Source: Fulvia fulva
Taxonomy: Eukaryota > Ascomycota > Dothideomycetes > Mycosphaerellales > Mycosphaerellaceae
Direction: 5' to 3'
Assembly (NCBI RefSeq): GCF_020509005.1
Contig: NC_063020.1
Coordinates: 1,364,001-1,428,000 of the forward strand
DNA length: 64,000 nucleotides
Numbering within the stretch: position 1 is the first letter of the stretch; every line of letters starts with the position of its first letter. Position numbers and translations under genes: made by a program. Below the pieces are notes generated by a model. It made no database searches and was not told the origin of the DNA. It saw only the letters and a list, made by a program, of their open reading frames with translations. Below, piece after piece: positions 10,267-20,384 of this stretch.

Positions 10267-10878
10267 ATGGCCTCCGTGACAGCTCTGATGCAGCGAGTAT
10301 CTGCAGGCGCATGCAGAAGTCGCAAACCACGACTCCCCTTACCCATACCTCGCACAAAAGCGTTCAGGTCCAGCTATAACAGCTCGCCTACCTCCAATAT
10401 GGCGTCGGGACCACCTTCGAAGATCTCCCACATGCTGGAGACCTGCATCTACTGCAAAGACATCAAGGACTCCTGCGACTTCTACACCCACACCCTCGGC
10501 CTGACACCTCTCTTGAGCAACGAGCGTATGGCCTGCTACCCCCTGGGCAACACGACTCTCCTCCTCTTCGCTTTAGGTGAAACCTATGATGATGTGGCAC
10601 CCGATCCATCGAAACCCTACAACATCGTTCCCAAACATGGGCCGAGCAGTGATATCGTGGACTCTCTTGTCCAGGACCGGAAGCAGCTGAGGCAGCACTA
10701 TTGTTTGGCGGTAGAGACGCGAGAGGACGCAGAGCGGTGGGAGGAGTATTTGAGGGAGAACAAGGTGAAGATTACAGGTAGAAATGAGTGGGAGAAGGGT
10801 GGGTATAGCGTGTATTTCGATGATCCGGATGGGAATGTTGGTGAGATTGCGAGTCGGGGCATCTGGCCGCATTATTGA
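10267..10878 (+). CDS. Glyoxalase/VOC-fold protein with N-terminal extension (203 aa)
   Basis: The core, from about residue 56, is one vicinal-oxygen-chelate module: HMLETCIYCKDIKDSCDFYT, RMACYPLGNTTLLLFALGE, QHYCLAVETREDAERWEEYL and SVYFDDPDGNVGEIASRG. The last stretch carries the Glu that is a usual metal ligand, and His in QHYC is another. It resembles single-module glyoxalase-like proteins also common in bacteria. The first about 45 residues (MASVTALMQRVSAGACRSRK) are rich in Arg, Ser and Ala without acids, like a mitochondrial presequence. Other possible starts are the ATG at 10144, which adds 41 residues, and the ATG at 10399, which removes the presequence. The substrate is unknown. It is divergent from the glutathione-linked GFA gene. 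Confidence 0.82.
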   Translation: MASVTALMQRVSAGACRSRKPRLPLPIPRTKAFRSSYNSSPTSNMASGPPSKISHMLETCIYCKDIKDSCDFYTHTLGLTPLLSNERMACYPLGNTTLLLFALGETYDDVAPDPSKPYNIVPKHGPSSDIVDSLVQDRKQLRQHYCLAVETREDAERWEEYLRENKVKITGRNEWEKGGYSVYFDDPDGNVGEIASRGIWPHY

Positions 10879-11174
10879 GAGCAGGAAAAGCGTACATGTG
10901 AGCCTGGTCCAGTCGCCCAACGAACATGCTGTAGGAGAGTATGTCTGTACGATGTTGATGTCGCGAAGAAGACGAGCATTTCTATCGGGCTTTTGCTGGA
11001 CCGAGATCGTCGCCCAGGAACTGAGTCCGGTCGGGGTCTGACATCAACATCAACTTTCCCAAGGCCGAGCACGTCGCGATTGCAGCACATCAACTAGCAG
11101 AACGCATTTCTATCGGTGTCACATATGTCCAGATCATCGCTGCGTCTACGATCATGACGATGTAGTCGTGTAAG

Positions 11175-11180
11175 TATAAA
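11175..11180 (+). promoter_or_regulatory. TATA box of the reductase gene
   Basis: TATAAA lies 50 nt upstream of the ATG at 11230, with a pyrimidine-rich stretch between them, as expected for a fungal core promoter. Confidence 0.4.
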
Positions 11181-11229
11181 GACTATTCCTTCCCCACCCT
11201 CACTCTTCCAACGGTAAGTCCAATACCAC

Positions 11230-12081
11230 ATGTCTACCCTCACAACCACAGCAGACAGCAACACCTCAGGCAACATGGTCAAATACGCCCTCTGCCGCGC
11301 AACCGGCGCAACAGGCAAAGCGATCCTCCGCGCCCTCCACGCCAAACCACTCCCAGCCCTCGACCTGTCCATCTACATCCGCAACAAGTCCAAACTTCTC
11401 TCGCTCTTCCCTACCCTCGAAAGCTCCCCACCTTTCCCTACCACGATCTATGAAGGCAGCAACACGAACACCGCCCTTTGGAAACAATGTCTTCGCGACG
11501 TCAACCTTATCATGATGTGTATCGCCTCGAACGTCAGCAAGAAGGGCGAAACTCGCTTTACTGAGACCGCGTCAGCGGTAGTCAAGGCGCTGGAGGAGTT
11601 GAGACAAGAACAAAAGCACGCTTACAAGACACCCAGTATCCTGATCCTCCGCGCCAGCATCCTCAACGAACGCTTCAACCCAGGCCTCAAGCAGGGAGGC
11701 TTCATGTTCTTCTGCCTAAAACACCTCTACGACGACATGGTCGCCGCCAACAGATTCTACGAGTCGAAAGCAAACGAAGTGAGCGACCCGCCAGGGCTAC
11801 CAAAACTCCTGGAATACATCTACGTCGACCCACCTAGTATACACGACGCGGAGGGCACTACAGGTCCAACGGGATACCGCTTGAACACAGAGCCTGGCAA
11901 CGAGGCGAGTGGGGAGCTGAGTTATGCGGATCTTGGAGCGAGTTTTGGTGAGATTGCGGAGAGAAGGGAGGAGTATAAGGGGTTGGGGGTGTCGGTGACG
12001 AGTACGGGGAAGACGAAGACGACGTGGCCCGTGTTGATGAGCTTTTTGGCACAGGGTGCGGCGGGGAGGGTAACGGGGTAG
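11230..12081 (+). CDS. NAD(P)-binding Rossmann-fold protein, atypical SDR / AvfA-like (283 aa)
   Basis: A single exon. The N-terminal dinucleotide-binding motif reads YALCRATGATGKAILRAL; the usual first glycine of GxTGxTG is replaced by Arg, while the rest of the loop is intact. It continues with LDLSIYIRNKSKL, a typical beta2 region carrying the basic residues that read the NADP phosphate. VNLIMMCIASN takes the place of beta4, followed by TPSILILRASILN and LEYIYVDPPSIHD. This pattern is that of NmrA-like and averufin-oxidase-A-like fungal proteins, some of which act in secondary metabolism. A later ATG at 11275 (MVKYAL) starts exactly at beta1 and is an alternative start. No polyketide synthase gene is close, so a role in a cluster is not supported. 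Confidence 0.78.
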   Translation: MSTLTTTADSNTSGNMVKYALCRATGATGKAILRALHAKPLPALDLSIYIRNKSKLLSLFPTLESSPPFPTTIYEGSNTNTALWKQCLRDVNLIMMCIASNVSKKGETRFTETASAVVKALEELRQEQKHAYKTPSILILRASILNERFNPGLKQGGFMFFCLKHLYDDMVAANRFYESKANEVSDPPGLPKLLEYIYVDPPSIHDAEGTTGPTGYRLNTEPGNEASGELSYADLGASFGEIAERREEYKGLGVSVTSTGKTKTTWPVLMSFLAQGAAGRVTG

Positions 12082-12769
12082 TTGTACCGGGAAAGATGCA
12101 CGTGGAATATGATGATGAAGCATGGCGATGGAGTTGAAGGTTCCTAGACTCTGGCTTGGGTGGCTTTGGGATAGGCGATATATGTACCATAGCTCCGGGT
12201 CAAGCAAGTTGACTTCACCTCATGGATGGCACCATGATGCATATTACCTAGACAGTCAGATCTATCACAAATTCTCAACCACGTGTACCGCTACTCTCCA
12301 GTATCAGTTTACGCATCATGGGCCTTATATACATGGTCATGCTAATACGGCCCTGAGCAAAAAGATGGAACAGTCGGCACTGACCTAACAGAAGTTGCCG
12401 CCCTTAGTCCAGTCAGCGGAGACGAAGATCCTGCGCTTGACGGACAGCGACGCAACAGGCGAGCCAGAAACTCCATGGAGAAATGGCAACGCCGCACCAT
12501 TGAGCCAGTGAGGACTGCCGAAAGGCAGACACATTGAGGCCGTTCGTAGAGCTACAATAATGATGTGGAAGAGTGGCATGTGAGCTCATTGCTTAGGTCT
12601 GAATGATGCAGACTCCTGCAGTCAAAGAAGTCGGAGACTTATTGGGCATGCTGAGCACAAGTGCTCATATCATACACTATACAAGCTGTCATCATATTAG
12701 ACTCCACTCTGCCCTGTTCTGCTGTAATAAATATTCACAAAAACTTTCATCTTGCATTACACATCCTCA
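12082..12769. other. Intergenic between convergent genes
   Basis: Holds the 3' flanks of the convergent reductase and kelch genes, with AT-rich stretches such as TAATAAATATTCAC near 12725 that could serve as polyadenylation signals. No gene is supported. Confidence 0.5.
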
Positions 12770-15252
12770 TCAATCCCTATTAATAACCCTCAAACTCCTC
12801 CTCGGATTCAACATGACGCCCACAAACGTAGGTTCCCTCCCATTCAACAAATCCTCATCATTAGTCTCACTCGTCTCACTACTCCTCCTCACACTGTTAT
12901 ACCCACCCCCGACCACCCCATTCCCCCCATTCCTATGATAACTCCCACTCGCGCCACCACTGTCATCCCTACTGTGCATACTCCCACTACTCGTATTCGT
13001 CAACCACGGACTGACCCCATCGCCTCGCCGATAGCTAGGATCGGAAGGTGTGATCTTCCCCGTACTGGCATCCGTCGCGAGCAGTCCTGGAATGGCGGGG
13101 AGTTTCTCCCCGCGGGCTTGGGCTTGGGACATCTCGACGTGGCGTTTGTAGAGTTGGAGTTGTTTCCTGTAGACGTAGGCGCAGAAGGCGAGGTAGCAGG
13201 CTACGATGAAGAAGAAGCCTGCGACGCAGCCTGCTACGATGGCGCCGACGTTGACGCCGTTGCCCGAGGAGCCGGAGCCGCTGCCGGGGCGGCTGGTGGA
13301 GGTCGATATGCTGCCGTCGGCGTTGGTTACGGTGTATGTGAGAGGCTTGCCGGTGGCGAGGGGGCCTGAGGTGGCGGTGTTGACGGGCGTGGTGAGGGTT
13401 GCGCCGCCGGTCTTGTCGCCGCCAACGACGTCTATGACGGCTTGGGGGACTAGGTAGCCGTAGGATCCTTCGAGGCCTCCGGGGTTGTCTGATGTGTATC
13501 GTTGTGCTGACTGTTGATTGAATGGGTTGTCTTCCGCATCGCCGTTGGTGTCCGCTTGTGCTCTGCCGCTGGTGCTGCCGCTGTCCGATTCTGCGCTGGT
13601 CGCCGTGAATTGATTGACCCAGGAGGTAGTGCTCAGATCATATACATAAATACCAGGGCTCTCGCAGGTCAGAGAGTTCGCTCCAGTGTATCCTCCAACC
13701 ATAACCATCTGTCCGTCCCAGATGTTGCATGTGTGGCCAGAACGTCCCGGAGGCACGGATTGACCACTCTGATCGACCTTGATCCAGGTGAATGATGGTA
13801 AGGTCAATATCCACATGTCGTTGTACTGGGTCTGGTTGCCAGCAGGAATCAGATTCTGGCCACCGAACATGTAGATATTGTAACTCGAACCATCCGGCGC
13901 CGCGGCGATGACTGAGCATGGGTTAACACGAGTCTCTGGGTACTCGCCAGACGTCGCCTGGTTGTACCAAGTGCTGTTGGCGATGTCGTAGACGTTGATC
14001 TGGTTCATCTGAGTAAAACTCTCGTTGGTTCCGCCAGCCAATGCCAGCAAGATGCCCTGCTCTCCAAATCCTGGCACGTATACCAATAAGCCATCTGCGC
14101 GCTGTGTAAAGCCTGCTTGCGACTGCAGACCACCTTGCGTGACGTTACGATAGACGCCATCACTACCAGCGTCCTTATTGTCCGAGAGCGCGTTGACCTG
14201 ATCGTTCTGATATCCTGGAAAGGTAAACTCGAGGAGCGACTGAAGATAGACACGTGCTATGCTTTGAGACCATTCCTCAGTGGTATAGCCATCCAGATGA
14301 CCGCCGAAGTAGAATCCACGGCCAAGAGACGCTACGTTCACGGCGGCACCCTCGGCGGCTCTTTGCACGGGGTCGTCGTTGCTGGGTGAGCTGACACCCT
14401 CTGATGTGACTGGGTCACTGTGCTCAACCCATGAAGAAGAAGCGATATTGTACTCCCAAGTAGAGTATGCCGTGGGTGAGACTGGTGGCTTCCACTGGAA
14501 CTGTCCGCCATAGAGGAAGAGTGAATCGTGCGAATTCCATAACGTCCCCAGACTGATATTCGGTGGACCGGAAGGCTGGGGCAGCCCTGTCAGTGATGGT
14601 GTCGATATCTGCCAGGTCTTGGTAAGGTCCAGTGATAAGAAGTTGTTGTTCCAGGTGTTAGTGTCCTGGTTGGGCTCAGAAGTGGCCTGGCCGCCATAGT
14701 AATAGAGTGTACCGTTCACCACAGCAGCTACTTGTAGTCAGCGAGCGCCCATATGACAATCGTTCCTAGGTACATACACTGTCCAGCCCATCTGAAACAC
14801 ACATCTGTAGGGCTGTCTGCCCTTTTGTCGAGGACCGGGCCATCTGGATTTCGTCGTATCGGTCCTCCACTGACTGGTTGTAGCGGTAATGATGCGTGTC
14901 CAAAGGAAGGCGCGCCGTGTAGAAATGGGACAGCAGCGACGACTAGTAAGGCTTTCGCACCAAGGCGATACATGATGGACTTGGAGCCAGGAAGTGGAGA
15001 CTGCGTTGGTGCGTTTGTCGATGGAATTGGCTTTGCTGAGAGCTCGTGATTGTTGCCACCTACATCGGCATCTTCGTACCTCTCCACCAAACGAACGTCG
15101 TCCTTAGTGCGGAATCTCACGCCGGGCGAAGGTCGTTTTCGTGAGCTGGAAGACTCCGATGCTGTGCTCGAGCTCCGTGAGAGTGATGTTTCAGGTTCAA
15201 GGTCGTCCACGTCCACTTCCTGGAAGAAAGATTTGCGTGCTGAGGTACCCAT
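12770..15252 (-). CDS. Membrane-anchored kelch-repeat protein (810 aa)
   Basis: Exons 15252-14778 and 14727-12770; the 50-nt intron has GTATGT, branch GCTGAC and TAG. The join reads CFRWAGQSAVVNGTLYYYGG. After an acidic, Ser-rich leader comes a hydrophobic stretch, MYRLGAKALLVVAAVPFLHG; an ATG there (14973) would give a normal signal peptide and may be the true start. The middle contains kelch-like blades with GG and Tyr/Trp pairs (LFLYGGQFQW, ILLALAGGTNES, IYMFGGQNLIPAG, MVMVGGYTGAN), expected to form a beta-propeller outside the cell. A membrane helix follows (VGAIVAGCVAGFFFIVACYL) and then a cytosolic Ser/Gly-rich tail. Fungal proteins of this build occur at the cell surface; the ligand is unknown. 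Confidence 0.85.
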
Positions 15253-15924
15253 TGTACCTGAGCTGTCTTAGTGAGGTCTAAGAAAAGATGCCTCGGCGGC
15301 GGCGCGGCGACGCGTCCAGGCCAATACGAGAAGCTTATGCCTGGGATGCTTCTCAATGTCTGACCTCGGGCGGATTCAGCTTTTGTGCGAAGCAAAGAAC
15401 TACTTCTTTCCAGTTACTTTGATGTTGTTGATGATGCGCTGGATACGCCGAGCAGTGCCACGTTGATAGGCGCGATATAGAGCCCCACCCCAGGGTATAG
15501 CGACACGGGATGGCGTTCGTCTGTGTCGATTGGTGTGTGGCAAAGTGCTGCATACGCGAGCTCACCCTTCTGCTGATCACAGCACGTTCGCGGCTGGCTG
15601 CAGGAACACACAAGTGACAGAGAGCTGTGCCACGCGGAAGAGAGAAGGATGTAACAGCAGCAATGATAAGCAGAATAAAAACAGAAGTCGTCTCACCTAC
15701 CACCACCCGCACTTGCACACGATCGACGGCCATTGTTGCGTCGTGCTGAAGCGGTGCATGATGGGATTTCAGGGCACAGCTCGCGACAGGGATGGCGAAG
15801 TGTGATGACCTCACCGAGAGTGGTCTTCGGCAGCGCTAACGCTTCGTGACTTGAAGTTGCCGATGCTCGATTGAGCCGCGTTTTCCATCTACAACTCCTC
15901 CCAAGCTTCGAGCCTCAAATTCCC
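15253..15924. other. Intergenic (5' flank of kelch gene, 3' flank of AIP1)
   Basis: The frames seen at 15353-15814 (minus) and 15530-15805 (plus) overlap each other, start on non-ATG codons or lack domains. No gene is supported. Confidence 0.5.
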
Positions 15925-17820
15925 TCATGACACGCCCAGCACCTTCCACACCTTGACAGCAGCATCGGCGCCACAACTAATGACCTGACTGTCCTCAGTC
16001 CAAGCAACACTACCTACGCCTTCCTTGTGTGCATTATTGGCTTTGACACGTTTGCCGGGATCGGCTAAGCTCCAGACAAAGACATTCGTATCCAGTGCAC
16101 CACTCACGGCCTTCTTGCTGTCAGGCGACCATGCTATGCTAGTAACGCGAGCTGTATGCGCCGACCAGCGATTCGTCTCGAGTGTCCACGAACCGGAAGT
16201 ATTGCTGTACGCGAAGATCTTGCCGTTCGCCAGGCCGACAGCGAGGTGAGAGCCATCAGGCGAGAATGCAAGAGCTGAGATTGGTGATGTGGCGTCCTTG
16301 AGGGTAGTCATGTCGTCGAATGAGGCGGGAGATGCTGCTTTGAAGAGTCGTACCGTCTTGTCGTCTGACCCAACGGCGACTGTCTCGCCATGCGCTGCGA
16401 TACAGGTTGGCGGCGAGGGCGTCTTCTGCTTTGAGACTTCGCTGCCATCTGCGAAGGTGGTGACGCCCGTAGCGGTCACGACAACGGTGTGTTCTTTACC
16501 ATTGATAGCAGCAACAGCAACACCCTTTGGTTGGCCATCGGTGTTGATCGCGTTTCCAGTGAAAGATCGCTGAGAGGAGTCTACTGTTCGCAAGGTGTCG
16601 TCCCAGCCGACACTGTAGATACGTCCTTCTTTAGGTGCAGCTGCTATGCCTGTGACGTAATTTGAGTGCATCTCGCCATCGACAATGTCCGCCGCTCCAG
16701 AGCTCAGATCCCATGCTCGTGCACGACCTTCATAGCTGCCGGTCCATAGGGTCTTGCCGTCCTGCGAAGGTGATGCAGATGTGATGCGTCCCTGGTGGCC
16801 TCGCACAACCTTTACCGGCTTGTCGTTACCTTCTTGCAGGTAGTTGAGGTTGCCTTCGAGGTCCAGGGAAAGGAGCAGACCATCGCTTCTGCCGCTTGGC
16901 CATGTCACGCCCACCTGCTGATCTTGTATCGACACGCTGTCGCCGCCAAACCGCCAGCTCTGTGTAACCTTGCCCACTTCCGCATCCCATATCTTGACTG
17001 TCTGATCACCACTGCATGTCGCCAATTTCTTGCTGTCCTTTGCCCAGCTCACGCCAAAGATGCTACCCTTGTGCTCTCCCTCTCCAATCTGCTTTTGCAC
17101 CTCTCCCGTCTTTCCATCGTACAGCCAGATCTTCTTATCACTTCCGACAGTGACTAAGCTGTTACCATCTGGCGAGAATTGGGTGCCGTATATGAACTTG
17201 TCGTGCTTGCCTCTAACGCTGGTGTTGAACTTGAACGGTGCACCGTGGAAGAAGCACATTTGCGTGTCATCACTACCAGTTGCTGCTCTTAGCGGCCTCT
17301 GCTGCCGTATGGTCACGCAATTGATCTGCTGACTGTGTCCACTGATTTCTCCCACGCTGTTACCAGAGTCCGCAGTAATGCAGTGTCCAAACCGCTCTTT
17401 GCCGTCACCAACCGCAATGATCCTCTGACTATCACCATCCCACGCAATATCATTTATTCGGCCAGCAATGATGTGATACTCTCCTTTCGTGTTCTCAGCA
17501 CCAATGCTATCCCATACCCGGACGCTACCAGAGACATCGCCGGATGCTACGTAGAAGCCGGAGGGCGAGAACCGTGCTACTGTGGTCTGAGCGGTATGTT
17601 GCGTGTATTGCTTGGAGACTGCCGGGTCGTCGATTGATCGTACGAAGATTGATTTGTTGGAGGCATAGGCAATTCGTTCTCCTTTGGCGTCGCTGGAGAG
17701 GGGAGTCGGTGTGCCTCGTGTTGTAGTTGGAGAAGCGGCCCAGATGGCCTCTGTATATTACGATTAGTAGCCGTGGCCATGTCCGAGATGATAAGCTGTC
17801 ATACCGGAGGAGATGGACAT
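15925..17820 (-). CDS. AIP1: Actin-interacting protein 1, WD40 double propeller (613 aa)
   Basis: Exon 1 is only 16 nt (17820-17805, MSISS). After a 54-nt intron (GTATGA...ATACAG) exon 2 runs 17750-15925. The N-terminus then reads MSISSEAIWAASPTTTRGTP, the expected beginning of fungal Aip1, and the length of about 613 matches the family. About fourteen WD40 repeats are visible, for example VASGDVSGSVRVWD, IFGVSWAKDSKKLATCSGDQ and AWTEDSQVISCGADAAVKVW. Aip1/WDR1 binds cofilin-decorated actin filaments and speeds their disassembly, acting at cortical actin patches and hyphal tips. The open frame inside exon 2 that starts at 17355 is not a true start. The next gene begins 216 bp away on the same strand. 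Confidence 0.93.
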
Positions 17821-18036
17821 GGTTGCTTAGCAGTTCGTGAGGGAGAAAGGTGTGTTTACGAGCTGTTGACTTTTGGACTTCACCAACAGGGAGGGTCCAG
17901 GCTTCCAGCATATGAAACGACCCCGCTGACGTACATCGCTGTCAACGCCATATATTTTTGGCCATGTCACGGCTTCATGCTACAGTATGTTCTACAGCTC
18001 AATATCCATCCTGCTCACTTGATTACCTCGACATCA

Positions 18037-19105
18037 CTACAGTCGAGGCTTTCCCGTCGTACTAGGCTCAGCCACCGCTGAGTTCTTGACGTGCACCCTC
18101 GAGAACCACGGATACACTGACGGCGCATCATTCTGCATGGTTCCAAGGAACTCAGCCTTCCTCTTCTGCAAGAAAGCATCGACAGCTTCGTTGTTGTCCC
18201 TGATCAAGTCAGCATACGCATTAGGATTCACTCATCTAGAAGCACTCACGCTTTACCCCTCATAGCACCCATAACCCTACTCTCCAACAAATGCGCCTTC
18301 TCCGCGCTATTGACGCCGCGGAAGATCATCTCCCGGTTCATAAAAGTGCTCACAGTGCTAGTGTTGACAGCCAGCTCCTCGGCCTCCTTCAGCGCGGTAG
18401 GGAGGACATTTTCCTGTTTGTCACAGAGCTCGTAGAACAGTCCATCTAGCCTTCGGTCGCTAGCAAGATGGACTTTTCCGGGAATGACGAGCTGCTGCGC
18501 TCTTGCTGCTCCGATCAGACGTGGCAAGAAGAAGGACGAGCAGCCTTCCATCACTACACCACGCTGGCTGAAGACGAAGCCAATCTTGGCTTTCGACCAG
18601 GCGATGCGCATGACTGCTGGCATTGTCATGGTGATACCGACGCCAACGGCGTGGCCATTGATAGCGACGATGGTTGGCTTCGTGCAGTTGTGCATAGCGA
18701 GAGATGCTCGGCCGCCACTTTTGGATGTGTTAGTATGTTCAGTCGGATTGAGTCCCAAAGCAACACTCACCCGTCACGATGATTGTGCTCAGTCTCCTTC
18801 TTGCCATTGCCTTGAAGCTTGAAGCCTTGGTTGAGATCTTGACCAGCGCAGAACATCTTGCCGTGACCAGTCATAACAATAACCTTGACACGATCATCGA
18901 TACTGGCGATTCCGAAGAAGTGCTCGAGCTCGTCTGTCATGACATCTGTGAAGGCATTGTTGGCTTGTGATCTGTGCAGTGTCAAGACCAGAACAGGTGT
19001 TGGCTCCTTTGAGGATGCTGGATGGTGTGATATCTTGATTTCTGTGTAGGGAACATCTGCGTAGTTGCTCGGAAGCTTCGTTGGGACTACCTGGCCGTTC
19101 GACAT
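18037..19105 (-). CDS. Enoyl-CoA hydratase/isomerase family, probably peroxisomal (321 aa)
   Basis: Three exons: 19105-18771, 18717-18250, 18199-18037. Introns are 53 nt (GTGAGT, TACTAAC, AAG) and 50 nt (GTGAGT, GCTGAC, CAG). Joins read HNHRDGGGRASLAMHN and MGAMRGKADNNEAVDAF. Crotonase motifs are clear: LHRSQANNAF, VIVMTGHGKMFCAGQDL (oxyanion-hole segment), TKPTIVAINGHAVGVGITM (second oxyanion-hole segment), then FVFSQRGVVMEGCSSFFLPRLIG, whose Glu is at a position used for catalysis in hydratases and isomerases. The chain ends in KPRL, a weak variant of the PTS1 peroxisomal signal, so a role in peroxisomal beta-oxidation or in modifying an acyl-CoA is likely. Whether it is hydratase or isomerase cannot be read from the sequence. 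Confidence 0.88.
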
Positions 19106-20384
19106 GTTGAAAGTTGTATGAATAGTTTGTTAGGTGACGGACGTCTGAAGTGGCTGCTATCTGTAGTGATCGGAACATGTACTGTGGTGTGTTATAGGCT
19201 TTCGGTATACCGAGGCCTGGACCGAGGCAGTTCATGGCTCAATCTGGACTTCGCCTGGAAACTGCCATTCATCAACGTCAACAACAAATGCACCGAGGGA
19301 CTGCTAGACTAAACTTCAGTGTTATTGTACGGTTGTGAAGGACAGCCCACAGGGCGTGGAAGCTTGCTGGTGGCGATGCACATCAAGTGCAGATGCCAGA
19401 GCCTGCTTAGGTAGCCGTGAGACGATGTGACCTCGACCGGACTCGGCATCTGGACTCGACTTGGAGCCCGTTCGCTTCATTCCTTATTCTGTATACACAA
19501 GGTGGTAAGGGGGCCTGTCTAGCGTAGCGACAGCGTCGTAACCGGGGGCTTTGTCTTGCTCAACTCTCCTCGAGAGGAGGATCACACGTTAGGGACGATT
19601 ATAACTTATAAGGAATTCTAGATAGTGCACGAACGCACCTTACCTAGAACAAGGGCTATAAGCGAAAGCGGGTCCTTATAGGCAATAGAGGGCCTTCTCG
19701 CGATATAGAGATATAGAGCGAAGCGAACGCACCCGCCTTATCTATAAAAGCTACCTTATTGAAATCCTATAAGGTGCGATACAGAGCGAAGCGAACGGGC
19801 CCTTGTCCTTCTCCTGATCGGCTTCGTGCAGCTTGACTGCCGAAGTTCGATGGCTGGCCTGGCCTGGAAATTGAGCGTCACAGCCGTTGCCGTACCATGT
19901 TTCTGGATCGCGTGGCCATGAAACAGGTGACGATTTTTGTTGCTGTCCCACGAGGTGAATGCTCGATGACATGGACATGCCTCTTGTAGTCGAGAACGAA
20001 TTGTGAACAGAAAGTGGTGCCTTCTTCGCGCTCTAAACTTCGTCTAGTGCCACTAACAAGACCCCTGGACATGGATCGCGTGTCGTGGAGATTTGACCGT
20101 TCTGATATCCCTTGACAACAATCTGCACACATCAACTGTATCTTGCAGCACGTATGCACGCACGACACCTACTCGCCGCAGCATTCACCCAGCTTGGATA
20201 GGGACACCACTGCCCATCACGACTCAGCACTCTTCACGCCTGCATATAACATACACAAACAACCCTACCGAAAGCCGAGAGTTTCAGGGGAACGACCAGC
20301 ACACCCTTGCAGCAACCAGCACGAGTGCTGCTCGTGCGACACGAACAAAACAGCTGGTGTGCCACGCGACGTTGCGGCCTGAGA
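19106..20384. other. Intergenic between divergent genes, with repeat relic
   Basis: A 1.3-kb region between the hydratase start and the next plus-strand gene. The central part is an AT-rich repeat-like block (separate entry). Bases 20100-20384 are CA-rich and look like a fungal leader. No gene is supported. Confidence 0.45.
19560..19800. repeat. AT-rich repeat relic with duplicated motif
   Basis: Composition changes abruptly here. Many short TATA-type words appear (ACTTATAAGG, CTATAAG, CGATATAGAGATATAGAG, CCTTATAGG), and the 15-mer AGAGCGAAGCGAACG occurs twice, at 19715 and 19783. The block has no open frame and differs from both flanks. It looks like a decayed, possibly RIP-mutated remnant of a dispersed element, but no terminal structure or target duplication could be found. 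Confidence 0.4.

Noticed and set aside
7087..12081. A secondary-metabolite gene cluster (MFS, GFA, VOC, AvfA-like reductase)
   Set aside because: No polyketide synthase, peptide synthetase, terpene cyclase or pathway regulator in the window; the genes can equally be independent.
15353..15814. A 153-codon minus-strand frame between the kelch and AIP1 genes
   Set aside because: No domain and no splice-linked partner. Lies in the 5' flank of the kelch gene and overlaps another frame on the opposite strand.
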